From the NCBI RefSeq assembly GCF_009765985.1, contig NZ_LMUM01000022.1, positions 25,918 through 89,917 on the forward strand: DNA of 64,000 nucleotides. Reading direction: 5' to 3'. The notes below the pieces were generated by a model. The model had not been told where the DNA came from. It saw only the letters and a program-made list of their open reading frames with translations, and did no database searches. Position 1 is the stretch's first letter. The number at the start of each line of letters is the position of its first letter. The stretch comes from Acidobacterium sp. S8. Its GTDB lineage: Bacteria; Acidobacteriota; Terriglobia; Terriglobales; Acidobacteriaceae. Shown here piece after piece: positions 1 through 9,754 of the stretch. A program made the translations under genes and the position numbers.

Positions 1-1
1 A

Positions 2-1603
2 TTGCAGGAGTATGTCTACGATGGCGTGAGCGTGTGGTGGCTGTTTGGTAGACCGATGCTCAACAGCCTTGCCGTGCTGATGCTGCTCTATGTGATTCGG
101 GTTTGGATGAAGCAGCGAAACGGGCGACAGCGAGAGCAGGAGGAACGCCACGGACGCCGGACGAAAGGCCCGGAGCTGGCATCGGCTTTCGGGTGGCGAA
201 GCGCAAAGACAGACGGCATCCGTTTCCGCTTGCGCTTCGAGAATCGGCTGTTGCAGTGGCTTCCCTTTGGCCCAGGCTACTGCATTCCGAAGGGTCTGGA
301 AGCGAGTCACATTCTGATGATGGGAGATACCGGCAGCGGAAAGTCGAATGCCATCCGGCAGCTACTTCGTCAGGTGCGGGAGCGCGGAGAGAGCGCCATC
401 GTCTACGACCCGGCGATGGACTTTGTGAGCGAGTTTTATTCGCCCGCGCGTGGAGATTTAATTCTGAATCCGCTGGACCAGCGTTGCCCGTATTGGAGTC
501 TAGGCGATGAGATCGACCGCGACGAAACAGCGGCGACCATCGCCGCCGCGTTCCTGCCGGAAAAGGAGTACGAGAAAGAATTTTTCACCGACGGGCCGCG
601 CCGGATATTGGCCCATCTGCTCAAGCGGAGGCCGCAGCCGAGGGACATTCTGAGCATGATGGCCGACCCGTCGCGGATCGAGTACGCGGTGAAAGGAACG
701 CCGCTGGCCGCGCTGCTTGATGCGGGAGCACCAGCGCAGCGGGCGGGTGTGCTGGCAAGCTTAAACATGGTGGCCGACAGCTTAGAACTATTGCCGGAGT
801 GGGAACATACAAGGTCGACCTTTGCGACGGCAGAGTGGTACACCGCGCGTAAGCGTTGGGTGTTTCTGACTTCCACTCCTGCCTATCGCGCGAAGATTTT
901 GCCGCTGCATTCGGTGTGGCTCGATTTATTCATCCTTCGCATGATGGGCTACTGCGAAGACCAGACGGCGAAGCCGGTATGGTTCGTGCTGGATGAGTTG
1001 GCAAGCCTCAACAAACTGCCGCAGCTTCACACCGCCGTCACCGAAAACCGCAAGTACGGCAATCCCGTTGTGTTGGGTTTTCAAGGCCGCAGCCAGCTTG
1101 AGAAACGCTACGGCCAGGACGCCGAGGCGATGCTTTCGCAGCCTGCAACCAAGTTGTTTTTCAAGACCACCGAGCCACGCGCCGCGAAGTGGATTTCCGA
1201 TGCCATCGGGGAAATTGAAGTGGAGCGGTTGAAGGAGTCGCGCAGCATGAGGCTGCTAGGCAGCCGGAAATCGTATGCAATGGAGATTGCCACCAAGCCG
1301 CTTGTCATGGCGTCTGAAGTCTCCGGCCTGGAGCCGTTGCACGGCTTCATCAAGCAGGAGAACCGCGTTGTGCCGGTTCACTTCCAGTTTGCAAAGAAGC
1401 ACGGGGGACAACCGGAGTTCATCGAACGCAAGTTGCCGGTTGTGCCCAGGCCGTCACCCCCGACGCCGGTAGTTCGCACAGAGCAACCCAAATCATCGGC
1501 AGCGGTCCAAACCACTCTTCCACTTTTCGATGCGCCCGCTGACAAAGCCGCCGACAAACCCAAAGAGGCATTTGTGTGGGATGAGTCCAAGGGGATTGAA
1601 TAA
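2..1603 (+). CDS. Type IV coupling protein (TraD/TrwB-like DNA-translocation ATPase), 5' end cut by window edge
   Basis: Membrane-anchored hexameric ATPase that brings the relaxase-DNA complex to a type IV secretion channel during conjugation. Seen: a hydrophobic segment at about residues 15-35, Walker A GDTGSGKS at 108-115, Walker B WFVLDE at 327-332, and the ENRKYGNPVVLGFQ stretch typical of TraD/TrwB motors. The C-terminal 70 residues are Pro/Ala-rich and probably a flexible tail. The reading frame is open to base 2 with only a TTG as start, so the true start is probably upstream and the protein is partial. It is followed by an AIPR-type gene and a MobF relaxase on the same strand, which fits a conjugative or mobilisable element. 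Family call is firm; the exact subfamily is not. Confidence 0.88.
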   Translation: MQEYVYDGVSVWWLFGRPMLNSLAVLMLLYVIRVWMKQRNGRQREQEERHGRRTKGPELASAFGWRSAKTDGIRFRLRFENRLLQWLPFGPGYCIPKGLEASHILMMGDTGSGKSNAIRQLLRQVRERGESAIVYDPAMDFVSEFYSPARGDLILNPLDQRCPYWSLGDEIDRDETAATIAAAFLPEKEYEKEFFTDGPRRILAHLLKRRPQPRDILSMMADPSRIEYAVKGTPLAALLDAGAPAQRAGVLASLNMVADSLELLPEWEHTRSTFATAEWYTARKRWVFLTSTPAYRAKILPLHSVWLDLFILRMMGYCEDQTAKPVWFVLDELASLNKLPQLHTAVTENRKYGNPVVLGFQGRSQLEKRYGQDAEAMLSQPATKLFFKTTEPRAAKWISDAIGEIEVERLKESRSMRLLGSRKSYAMEIATKPLVMASEVSGLEPLHGFIKQENRVVPVHFQFAKKHGGQPEFIERKLPVVPRPSPPTPVVRTEQPKSSAAVQTTLPLFDAPADKAADKPKEAFVWDESKGIE

Positions 1604-1803
1604 CCGAAAACGCTTTTGCGACAACTTATCAAAATAGCTAAGGGTCTTGGGTAGTAGGATTTGACTTTCAGGGCAGTTCGGCGTAGTAATCGGACAGTAC
1701 CTCTGTTTTTGCGTTCGAGGCAATTGGGCTTCGGCGTAGAGGCGGTGGGTGCAAATCCCAATGCGGCGTGCCATATTGATTGGCCGTTCGCGGAGAAAAT
1801 TAC

Positions 1804-2982
1804 ATGGCCACTTTGCGTTTTTCCACGCATCAGTTCCGTTCTATTCCAGCGCCGAATGGCGACTCGAAATTCGGACTCTTCTTTACCCCCACCAACAACC
1901 TGCCGAGCGCCCTTTGGAATTGGCGTGCCGTCAACCCTCGCGAGGTCAACACCCGCAGCGGTGTCTATCGTGCTATTACACAGACTTTGAAGGAAGAGCC
2001 GACAAGGTTTCATGAACGCAATCGCGGCATCACCATTGTGGCGAAGGAACTCCGCTTTGACGAGAGCCGCAAAGAAGCCATTCTTGAGCTGGACGACGAG
2101 AAGGTGCACGGCGTAGTCGATGGAGCGCATACCTTGAGCGCCATCATCAAAGCCCAGGAATCGGGTGATGCCATCGGTAAGGCATACGTGTTCATCAAGG
2201 CGGTCGTCGGCATCGACGATGGCCAGATCGCAGAAATCGCGGGCGGCCTGAACACTAGCCAGCAGGTAGACCTCACGAGCCTTGAAAACCTACGCACGCA
2301 CTTCGACGAGCTGAAGGCGATTCTCAAGAGCCAGCCTTATGCCGGGAAGATTGCGTACAAGATGAACGAAGACCTGCCCGTCGATGTTCGCGAAGTCCTC
2401 TATTACCTTGCTGTGTTCGACCGCAGTGTGTACGACGAGAACCGTCATCCCGTTGCGCTCTTCGGTAGGAAGGAAGGTATTGTGCGGCGCTTCGCGGAAC
2501 AGGCGACGGAGGAAAGCGACGAAGACTCGTTCCGCATCCTCATCTCGAAGGCACCGGATATCCTGCGGCTACGTGACCTGATCGAAAAGGCGGCGCTTGG
2601 AATGCCAGTTGGCCGTTACAAGCTCGGCAAGAAGCTCCGGGTGAAGAGTGACCCGAATAAGCAGAACGATTTGATTTTCCTAAACGAGAAGATAGACGGC
2701 AAGATTCCGCTCGGATGGATGATGCCGATGCTCGCCGGGTTCCGCGCGAACGTTCAGTGGAACAAGCCGAAAGGCACGTTCTCTTGGATTGTGCCACTGG
2801 ATGAGCTTGTACCAGCGTGCATCGAACAGTTAGTGAACGGCATTCAGGATGTGCACGCGCAGGAGAATAGCCGTCCTGAATACGTTGGCCGTAACTCGAT
2901 TGCTTGGCGCATGAGCTACAACGCAGTGTCGCAGGCCATTCTCCAGCGCGAGTTGACGAAGGCACGCCAGAAGAACAAGTAA
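1804..2982 (+). CDS. AIPR-family protein (abortive-infection phage-resistance type)
   Basis: The 392-residue product resembles AIPR proteins, a family linked to abortive phage infection; the biochemical activity is unknown to me. Seen: an N-terminal beta-rich part, then FHERNRGITIVA (about residues 69-80) and VVDGAHTLSAI (about 103-113), the two blocks by which I recognise the family. No signal peptide or membrane segment. The ATG at 1804 is preceded by GGAG at 1792-1795 and is preferred over an in-frame TTG at 1780. It sits between the coupling protein (200 bp upstream) and the relaxase (149 bp downstream), so it is cargo inside a transfer module. A strong hairpin follows. It might instead be an element-specific regulator or a ParB-like nuclease-fold protein. 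Confidence 0.72.
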   Translation: MATLRFSTHQFRSIPAPNGDSKFGLFFTPTNNLPSALWNWRAVNPREVNTRSGVYRAITQTLKEEPTRFHERNRGITIVAKELRFDESRKEAILELDDEKVHGVVDGAHTLSAIIKAQESGDAIGKAYVFIKAVVGIDDGQIAEIAGGLNTSQQVDLTSLENLRTHFDELKAILKSQPYAGKIAYKMNEDLPVDVREVLYYLAVFDRSVYDENRHPVALFGRKEGIVRRFAEQATEESDEDSFRILISKAPDILRLRDLIEKAALGMPVGRYKLGKKLRVKSDPNKQNDLIFLNEKIDGKIPLGWMMPMLAGFRANVQWNKPKGTFSWIVPLDELVPACIEQLVNGIQDVHAQENSRPEYVGRNSIAWRMSYNAVSQAILQRELTKARQKNK

Positions 2983-2995
2983 ATATCAGGCGTAA

Positions 2996-3035
2996 CGTAG
3001 CGAGTGCGGAGCTGGTGGCTTCTGCACTCGCTACG
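2996..3035 (+). terminator. Strong stem-loop after the AIPR gene
   Basis: Perfect 12-bp inverted repeat (arms 2996-3007 and 3024-3035) starting 13 bases after the AIPR stop codon. There is no clear T-run after it, so it may be a Rho-independent-like terminator or an mRNA 3'-end stabiliser. Confidence 0.55.
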
Positions 3036-3131
3036 AAATCCAATCATTTATATCTCTAGGCTTGCGACTCAATTGATCGAAGGATGGTTTCTTGCGCAGT
3101 GCCGCGTGTTAGTACGGCATAGAATCTTCCT

Positions 3132-5906
3132 ATGCTGACCATCTCCAAACCGCTGTCAGCTTCCCAGGTACGGACGTACCATGAGCGGGAGTTTGCGTCA
3201 GAGCGGCAGAACTATTGGAGCCGCGATCAGCAGGGACATAGTGAATGGCAAGGCAAGCTGGCCGACCAATGGGGTTTATCGGGCGCGGTTGGCAATGAGC
3301 ACTTTGCGCGTCTGACCGAAGGCCAGCATCCGCACACGGAAGCGCAGCTTGTTCGTCATCAGGCTTCCAAAACCTACGAGGGAAAATTCGGCAAGGAAGT
3401 GACGAGCGTAGAGCATCGCGCCGGTTGGGATGCTACCTTCTCCGCGCCGAAGTCTGTTTCTCTCACGGCCCTTGTCGGCGGCGATGAGCGCGTGCGAGAG
3501 GCGCATCGGGAAAGTGTGCGTGTTGCCTTGGCCGAATTGGAGAAGTACACGCAGGCCCGGATCGGCAACGTCCACGCGCCGGAGACGACAGGCAAATTTG
3601 TGGCCGCGACCTTTGAGCACGATACCGCGCGGCCTGTAGATGGTTACGCCGCGCCGCAGCTCCACACCCATGCTGTGATCTTCAACGTCACCGAACGCGA
3701 CAACGGACAAACCCGCGCCTTGCAGCCGCAGGAGCTATTCGCGTCGCAGCGTGTCGCTACCAGTTTGTACCGTTCCGAGCTGGCGATGCGGTTACAGAGG
3801 TTGGGCTACGAGCTGGAGCGCGGCAAGCATGGGCAGCCGGAGATCAAGGGGTATACGAAAGAGTATCTGGAGGCCAGCAGCCCACGCCGCGAGCAGATCA
3901 AAGATCATCTCCGCGAGATGGGGATAGACGGGGCGGGAGCCGCGCAGGTTGCCGCGCACCGGACGCGGGACAGCAAGGAGCTGCTATCGCCGGGAGAGGT
4001 ATTAGAGAGGCATCGGAATCTAGCCGCGCAGTATGGACATCAGGCCGACCGGGTTGTGGCCGAAGCGCGTGAACGTGGACAACGCCACGTTCACGAACCC
4101 GCGCTGAATCGGAGCACAGTGGCCGCGCAACAGGCCGTCACTTATGCCCGCGACCATCTCTTCGAGCGTTCCGCCGTGCTGGACCGCCGCGAACTTCTGG
4201 AAGCCGCGCTCAATCGAGGTATGGGGGAAACGACGTATGCCCACATCCGGCAGGAGTTCGCACAGCGGACCGCGCGGGGCGAGTTCCGCACGGTCAATCA
4301 TGCCGGAGCGGGACAGCAGTACACCACCGCCGCGATGCTTCGCATGGAACGTGAAATCATCACGCGGATGCAGGAAGGCAATCAGCGCGGGATGGGTGAC
4401 CCGATGCTGGTTTCTCCGCAAATTCGGATTGCAACAGAGGATCATCACCCGGAGTTGAATAGGTCTCAGCGCGACGCCGTTGACCAGGTATTTCTCTCCC
4501 GCGAAAAGATGGTGGGGTTGGATGGCGTAGCTGGCGCGGGGAAGACAACGACGCTGACCGTCATCCGTGAAGGAGCGGAGGCACAAGGGTACAAGGTCGA
4601 AGGTTTCGCGCCTACGTCCCGCGCAGCGCAAAAGCTGGCCGATGCAGGCATGGAAACATCCACGCTGCAAAAACATCTTGCGCGTGGAGAAAAGCCGGAC
4701 ACCGGAGAACGCCGCCTGTATGTGCTCGATGAATCCTCGCTCGCATCCACCAAACAGATGCACGAGTTTGTGCATCGCCTGCATCCGAACGACCGCGTGT
4801 TGCTGGTGGGCGACCGGAGACAGCATGAGGCAATCGAAGCTGGGCGACCCTTCGCGCAGCTTCAGGATGCGGGCATGAAAACGGTAAAGCTCGAAGAGAT
4901 CGTCCGCCAGAAGAGCCCGGAGTTGAAACAGGTGGTCGAGCATCTTGCGAGGGGCGAAGTGCGCGAGGCGGTGCAAGGCTTGGAGCAGCAGGGTCGCGTC
5001 CATGAGATTCCAGAGCGTGAGAATCGCATCGCTGCGATTGCGACGGAATACGCGAAGTCGCCAGAAGGCACGCTGGTCGTCTCGCCCGACAATCGCTCTC
5101 GCGTGGAGATCAACTTAGCGATTCGCGCCGAGATGCAGGAGCGCGGTCAGGTTAGCAAAGAAGAGCATCCCATTGCGGCGCTTGTGCCGCGCCAAGACCT
5201 CACCGGGCCGGAGCGGACATGGGCCGCGCGGTATGAGTTCAATGATGTAGTGCGCTACGCTCGCGCGTCGAAAGAAACCGGCATGGAGCGCGGGGAATAC
5301 GCGCGGGTCAAGAGCGTTGACGCGGAGAAAAATCTGTTGACGGTGGTGCGGGCCGATGGCTCCGAGCTGACCTATGACCCTCGACGGCAGCAGGGCGTTT
5401 CTGTTTACCGCGAGGAGCCGCGCAGCTTCGCCGTGGGCGACCGCATCCAGTTCACCGCACCGGCGAATGACTTGAAGATTGCCAACCGCGAATTAGGGAC
5501 GGTCGAAGCCATCGGGCAGGACGGGCAGATGCGCTTGAAGCTGAACGGAGGCCGTGACGTGCAACTCGATCCACGCGAGCATCCGCATCTCGATCACGGT
5601 TATGCGGTGACGAGTCATTCCAGCCAGGGGCAGACTGCCGAGCGGGTGTTGATTCACGTCGATACCGAGCTGGCCGCAAAAGACTTGCTCAACAGCCGCA
5701 TGGCTTATGTCGCCGTCTCGCGCGGAGCCGAAGACGCGCAGATATACACCAACGACCGCGCGAAGCTGCCGGAGACATTAGGGCATGACGTGTCCCACGA
5801 GAGCGCCCACGCGCCAGCGATAAAACCGGAGCAATCCATCAAGCCGCCACAGCCAGAAATCGCGCCAGTCATCGAGCACGGCATGGGCTTAGGACATAGC
5901 CTTTAA
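3132..5906 (+). CDS. MobF-family conjugative relaxase with C-terminal RecD/TraI-like helicase (TraA/TrwC type)
   Basis: Nicks the transfer origin, stays covalently bound to DNA and unwinds it. Seen: TrwC relaxase domain at about residues 1-290 with candidate catalytic tyrosines Y16 and Y28 and the metal-binding histidine motif LHTH (H178, H180) plus H163. The superfamily-1 helicase part starts at about 430 with Walker A GVAGAGKTT (465-473), Walker B YVLDESS (531-537) and GDRRQ (561-565). A late AVTSHSSQGQTAERV block near residue 825 is the RecD/TraA motif V-like region. The length (924 aa) is normal for a TrwC/TraA-type relaxase. The tail is Pro/Ile-rich. It is the last gene of the mobile segment; the next gene is the housekeeping gap on the other strand. 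Confidence 0.92.
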   Translation: MLTISKPLSASQVRTYHEREFASERQNYWSRDQQGHSEWQGKLADQWGLSGAVGNEHFARLTEGQHPHTEAQLVRHQASKTYEGKFGKEVTSVEHRAGWDATFSAPKSVSLTALVGGDERVREAHRESVRVALAELEKYTQARIGNVHAPETTGKFVAATFEHDTARPVDGYAAPQLHTHAVIFNVTERDNGQTRALQPQELFASQRVATSLYRSELAMRLQRLGYELERGKHGQPEIKGYTKEYLEASSPRREQIKDHLREMGIDGAGAAQVAAHRTRDSKELLSPGEVLERHRNLAAQYGHQADRVVAEARERGQRHVHEPALNRSTVAAQQAVTYARDHLFERSAVLDRRELLEAALNRGMGETTYAHIRQEFAQRTARGEFRTVNHAGAGQQYTTAAMLRMEREIITRMQEGNQRGMGDPMLVSPQIRIATEDHHPELNRSQRDAVDQVFLSREKMVGLDGVAGAGKTTTLTVIREGAEAQGYKVEGFAPTSRAAQKLADAGMETSTLQKHLARGEKPDTGERRLYVLDESSLASTKQMHEFVHRLHPNDRVLLVGDRRQHEAIEAGRPFAQLQDAGMKTVKLEEIVRQKSPELKQVVEHLARGEVREAVQGLEQQGRVHEIPERENRIAAIATEYAKSPEGTLVVSPDNRSRVEINLAIRAEMQERGQVSKEEHPIAALVPRQDLTGPERTWAARYEFNDVVRYARASKETGMERGEYARVKSVDAEKNLLTVVRADGSELTYDPRRQQGVSVYREEPRSFAVGDRIQFTAPANDLKIANRELGTVEAIGQDGQMRLKLNGGRDVQLDPREHPHLDHGYAVTSHSSQGQTAERVLIHVDTELAAKDLLNSRMAYVAVSRGAEDAQIYTNDRAKLPETLGHDVSHESAHAPAIKPEQSIKPPQPEIAPVIEHGMGLGHSL

Positions 5907-6107
5907 GCTATGAATCGTCCCTGTAGAATGGTGTCTTGCGTTCGAGAAATGCACAGAAATCGAGAAATCGCCTGCACAGTTCCTACACAGCCAAAAACAG
6001 GCCATTTATCTCTCGATAAATCAGCAATTTCTAAAAATCTACTCACCCGCTCAGGATGACAAATGATTGATATTTATGTTTCTGCTGAGTCTGTTGAAAA
6101 ACGGCCC

Positions 6108-6160
6108 GGGGCTGAAGCCCCTCACGTCACGATCTTATTTCACCGGGCAGAAGCCCGGTG
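6108..6160. repeat. Pair of short GC-rich hairpins (REP-like)
   Basis: Two palindromes lie in tandem: a 5-bp stem with TGAA loop at 6108-6121 and a perfect 8-bp stem with AGAA loop at 6141-6160. Both have the form GGGC-loop-GCCC. They are intergenic and next to the gap terminator, which suggests a dispersed REP-like unit. Confidence 0.5.
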
Positions 6161-6169
6161 CTTCTACCG

Positions 6170-6204
6170 TTTGTGGGGCATGACTAAACGCCATGCCCCA
6201 CAAA
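6170..6204 (-). terminator. Terminator hairpin downstream of gap
   Basis: Perfect 13-bp inverted repeat (6170-6182 and 6192-6204) with a 9-base loop, 20 bases after the gap stop codon. The outer arm ends in TTT on both strands, so it could work in both directions. Confidence 0.65.
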
Positions 6205-6224
6205 GAATATGCAAGCGATGTAGC

Positions 6225-7229
<1,005 letters not shown>

Positions 7230-7441
7230 CTAAATTTTTCTCCTTATGGTGTTTAGCTTAAAAGGTTTCTGAGTGCGTGCATTACGAGGCGCCGCCGGGG
7301 ACGCCACTCAATACTGATGCTAGCACTGTAGTCAACATCAATAAAGTCTTTGCGGCGAATCAGGAAAATTTATTCGCGTTTTTTCGGGGTTTTTTCAGCA
7401 GAGTTTGCGGCGACCCCGACGGATGTGTTACATCCTCAATC

Positions 7442-8299
7442 ATGCGCGAATGGATGCGCGAACGCATGAGACGACGCTCGAAGCGTGGACCGAATGATTC
7501 GGAGTCCACTGGAAAAATAGGGCAGGAGATTCCTGCCAATCAACCTGCTCCTTTACGACCGACCTATCCTGAGGCTGCGCGTGCCGCTGCGGAAAAGGCG
7601 GAAGAGCCTGTTGCGCACCAGGAAGAAGTGGCTGCGGAACCGATTGGTGTTCTGGCGGATGCTGCCGAGGCGTATGAGCCGGAGCCATTGCCGGAGACGC
7701 TGGAAGCAGCGCCTGACGCCAGGCTTGTGATGGAGACGCAGCCGGAGTCGCCCTCGACTCCGCCACCTGAGCCGCAGGCCGCAGCCCAGCGCAGCCCGCG
7801 GGGATTTGTGGTGCTGACGATTGGACTGCCGGGTTCGGGTAAGACGACCTGGTTCAAACGGCGCGGAGTCACTCCGCTGTCGAGTGATATGCTCCGCACG
7901 ATACTTTTTGACGACATTACGGAACAGCGCTACCAGGGGCTGGTGTTCTCGACGCTGCGGTCATTGCTGCGGGCGAGGCTGATTGCCAAGATGCCGTGGA
8001 ATTACGTGGACGCGACGAATCTCTCTCCCCATGAACGGCGGCAGTGGATCAAGATGGCCAAGAGCTTCGGCTATGAAGTGCAGGCTGTCTTTTTCGATGT
8101 TCCGTTTGATGTCTGCATGGAGCGGAATCGCCGCCGCGAGCGCGTGGTGAGCGATGAAGTGATGCAGAAGATGGCTGAGAGACTGCGTCCACCGAACTTC
8201 AAGGAAGGTTTTTCGAAGATTACGGTGGTGCGCGTGAAGGGGCCGGGGCATCCGGAGACTCCGGTTGAGCCGCCGCCTGTCGCGGGTGACGAAGCATAA
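7442..8299 (+). CDS. P-loop kinase of the polynucleotide-kinase-like (AAA_33) type
   Basis: About 285 residues in two parts. Residues 1-120 are a low-complexity Arg-rich then Glu/Pro/Ala-rich region, probably disordered. Residues 121-270 are a kinase fold with Walker A GLPGSGKTT (128-136), a YVDATNLSPHERR block (188-200) and an Arg-rich lid ERNRRRERVV (227-236), an arrangement like the kinase domain of T4 polynucleotide kinase. The substrate is unknown; nucleic-acid 5' ends or a small molecule are both possible. The start is uncertain: ATG 7442 was chosen because a longer GTG start at 7277 would translate a stretch unlike a protein N-terminus. Neither start has a clear ribosome-binding site. 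A terminator follows. Confidence 0.72.
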   Translation: MREWMRERMRRRSKRGPNDSESTGKIGQEIPANQPAPLRPTYPEAARAAAEKAEEPVAHQEEVAAEPIGVLADAAEAYEPEPLPETLEAAPDARLVMETQPESPSTPPPEPQAAAQRSPRGFVVLTIGLPGSGKTTWFKRRGVTPLSSDMLRTILFDDITEQRYQGLVFSTLRSLLRARLIAKMPWNYVDATNLSPHERRQWIKMAKSFGYEVQAVFFDVPFDVCMERNRRRERVVSDEVMQKMAERLRPPNFKEGFSKITVVRVKGPGHPETPVEPPPVAGDEA

Positions 8300-8323
8300 C
8301 GAAGAAGGATGTGAGATAAAGAG

Positions 8324-8351
8324 AGCCGGGCAGCTTAGCCCGGCTTTTTTG
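8324..8351 (+). terminator. Rho-independent terminator after the P-loop kinase
   Basis: Perfect 8-bp GC-rich stem (8324-8331 with 8338-8345) and a 6-base loop, followed directly by a run of T. It lies 24 bases after the kinase stop and 13 before the next gene. Confidence 0.85.
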
Positions 8352-8363
8352 TTTTGAATAAAC

Positions 8364-9110
8364 ATGGCGACAGCGATTGAATTCCGGGATGTAAGTTTGC
8401 AGGCTCCTGATGGACGGCTGCTGCTGGATGGCGTCAATTTGCGGCTGGAAGAAGGCACGACGACGGCGGTGCTGGGGCGCAGCGGATCGGGGAAGACGAC
8501 GCTGCTGCGGCTGGTGAATCGGATGGCCGATCCGAGCGGCGGGACAGTTTTTATTCGCGGGAAAGAGTGCGAGCAGCATAATCCGATTCAGTTGCGGCGC
8601 GGCATGGGATACGTGATTCAGGAGACGGGACTGTTTCCGCATTTCACGGTGGCGCGGAACGTTGGGATGGTGCCAGAGCTGAATGGCAAGCGCATTGACG
8701 AGGCGAGAATTGGGAAATTGCTGGAGCAGGTGGGGCTGGGTGCTGGGCAGTTCTCGCAGCGTTATCCGCATCAGCTTTCCGGAGGGCAGCGGCAGCGCGT
8801 GGGACTTGCACGAGCACTGGCGGCCGATCCGCCGATTCTGCTGATGGACGAGCCGTTTGGAGCACTCGATCCGCTGACGCGCGCGGAGATGCAGGATATG
8901 CTGCGGGCGCTGCTGGAGCGACTGAAAAAAACAGTGCTGCTGGTGACGCATGATCTGGATGAGGCGCTCTATCTGGCGTCGCGCATTGTGCTGCTGGAGG
9001 GCGGCAAGATGGTGACGGATGTGGCGGCGGAGGATTTTCTGAAGTCCGAGATTCCCGCAGTGAAGGCGTATGCGGAGGCTTTTCATCGCAGCCAAAAGGA
9101 GCCGCAGTGA
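8364..9110 (+). CDS. Osmoprotectant/quaternary-amine ABC transporter ATP-binding protein (OpuCA/ProV-like)
   Basis: Energises import of a compatible solute such as glycine betaine or choline. Seen: Walker A GRSGSGKTT (38-46), ABC signature LSGGQRQRV (138-146), Walker B ILLMDEP (158-164) and the switch histidine in VTHD near residue 195. At 248 residues it stops after the nucleotide-binding domain, so the C-terminal CBS pair that gates many OpuCA proteins is missing. First gene of an operon with permease, binding protein and a DinB-fold protein; its stop overlaps the start of the permease gene. The solute is inferred only from the type of binding protein. Confidence 0.85.
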   Translation: MATAIEFRDVSLQAPDGRLLLDGVNLRLEEGTTTAVLGRSGSGKTTLLRLVNRMADPSGGTVFIRGKECEQHNPIQLRRGMGYVIQETGLFPHFTVARNVGMVPELNGKRIDEARIGKLLEQVGLGAGQFSQRYPHQLSGGQRQRVGLARALAADPPILLMDEPFGALDPLTRAEMQDMLRALLERLKKTVLLVTHDLDEALYLASRIVLLEGGKMVTDVAAEDFLKSEIPAVKAYAEAFHRSQKEPQ

Positions 9111-9754
9111 TGATCTCCGGCTTTCTGGCGCAGCATGCGGATGAGATTCGCACGCAGACCCTGGAACATGTCTGGCTTACGGGCGCGGCGATGCTTTTTG
9201 CGTCTGCGATTGGAATTCCGGTGGGCATCTGGCTGACGCGCCACTCGCGATGGGCGAAGCCGGTGCTGGGGTTTGTGAATGTGATCCAGACGATTCCGAG
9301 CCTTGCGATGTTTGGTTTTCTTTTACCGCTGCCGTGGTTGGGTGATCGCGCGGCGCGCATCGCTATCGTCGCGCTCGTAGGCTATGCGCTGCTGCCGATT
9401 ATTCGCAATACGTATGCAGGGATTCATGGGGTGGATCGCACGCTCTCGGAGGTGGCCCGGGCGTTGGGCATGACGGACATGCAGAGGCTCTTCAAAGTCG
9501 AGCTGCCGCTGGCTGCCGGCGTGATTCTTGCGGGACTGCGCACGGCGACGGTGATCTGCGTTGGAGTTGCGACGATTGCTGCTGCTGTGGGCGCGGGCGG
9601 GTTGGGCGAGTTTATTTTTCGCGGCGTGGCTTCGGTGGATAACCGCCTGGTGCTGGCTGGGGCGATTCCGGCGGCTTTGCTGGCACTCGGAGCGGATGGG
9701 GTGCTTGGATTGATCGAGCGATGGGTGCGGGTGCCGGGAGCTGCGCGGCAATGA
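9107..9754 (+). CDS. Osmoprotectant ABC transporter permease (OpuCB/ProW-like)
   Basis: Inner-membrane permease of 215 residues with five to six hydrophobic helices. The EVARALGMTDMQRLFKVELPLA stretch is the EAA loop that docks on the ATPase, and GAGGLGEFIFRG is a block typical of the OpuCB/ProW family. The start is GTG 9107 (overlapping the ATPase stop) or ATG 9110. The binding-protein gene starts inside its stop codon, so the three are translationally coupled. Confidence 0.87.
   Translation: MMISGFLAQHADEIRTQTLEHVWLTGAAMLFASAIGIPVGIWLTRHSRWAKPVLGFVNVIQTIPSLAMFGFLLPLPWLGDRAARIAIVALVGYALLPIIRNTYAGIHGVDRTLSEVARALGMTDMQRLFKVELPLAAGVILAGLRTATVICVGVATIAAAVGAGGLGEFIFRGVASVDNRLVLAGAIPAALLALGADGVLGLIERWVRVPGAARQ

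Larger units (their letters stand above)
5907..6224. other. Non-coding junction between mobile segment and gap
   Basis: These 318 bases separate the relaxase gene from gap. The first 190 are AT-rich and hold no ORF, tRNA or integrase remnant that I can see. The second part carries three hairpins described separately. It should contain the border of the mobile element, but I cannot place the exact base. Confidence 0.5.

Noticed and set aside
4020..5003. Reverse frame of 327 codons inside the relaxase gene
   Set aside because: Composition is of shadow type and it lies wholly under the helicase motifs of the forward gene.
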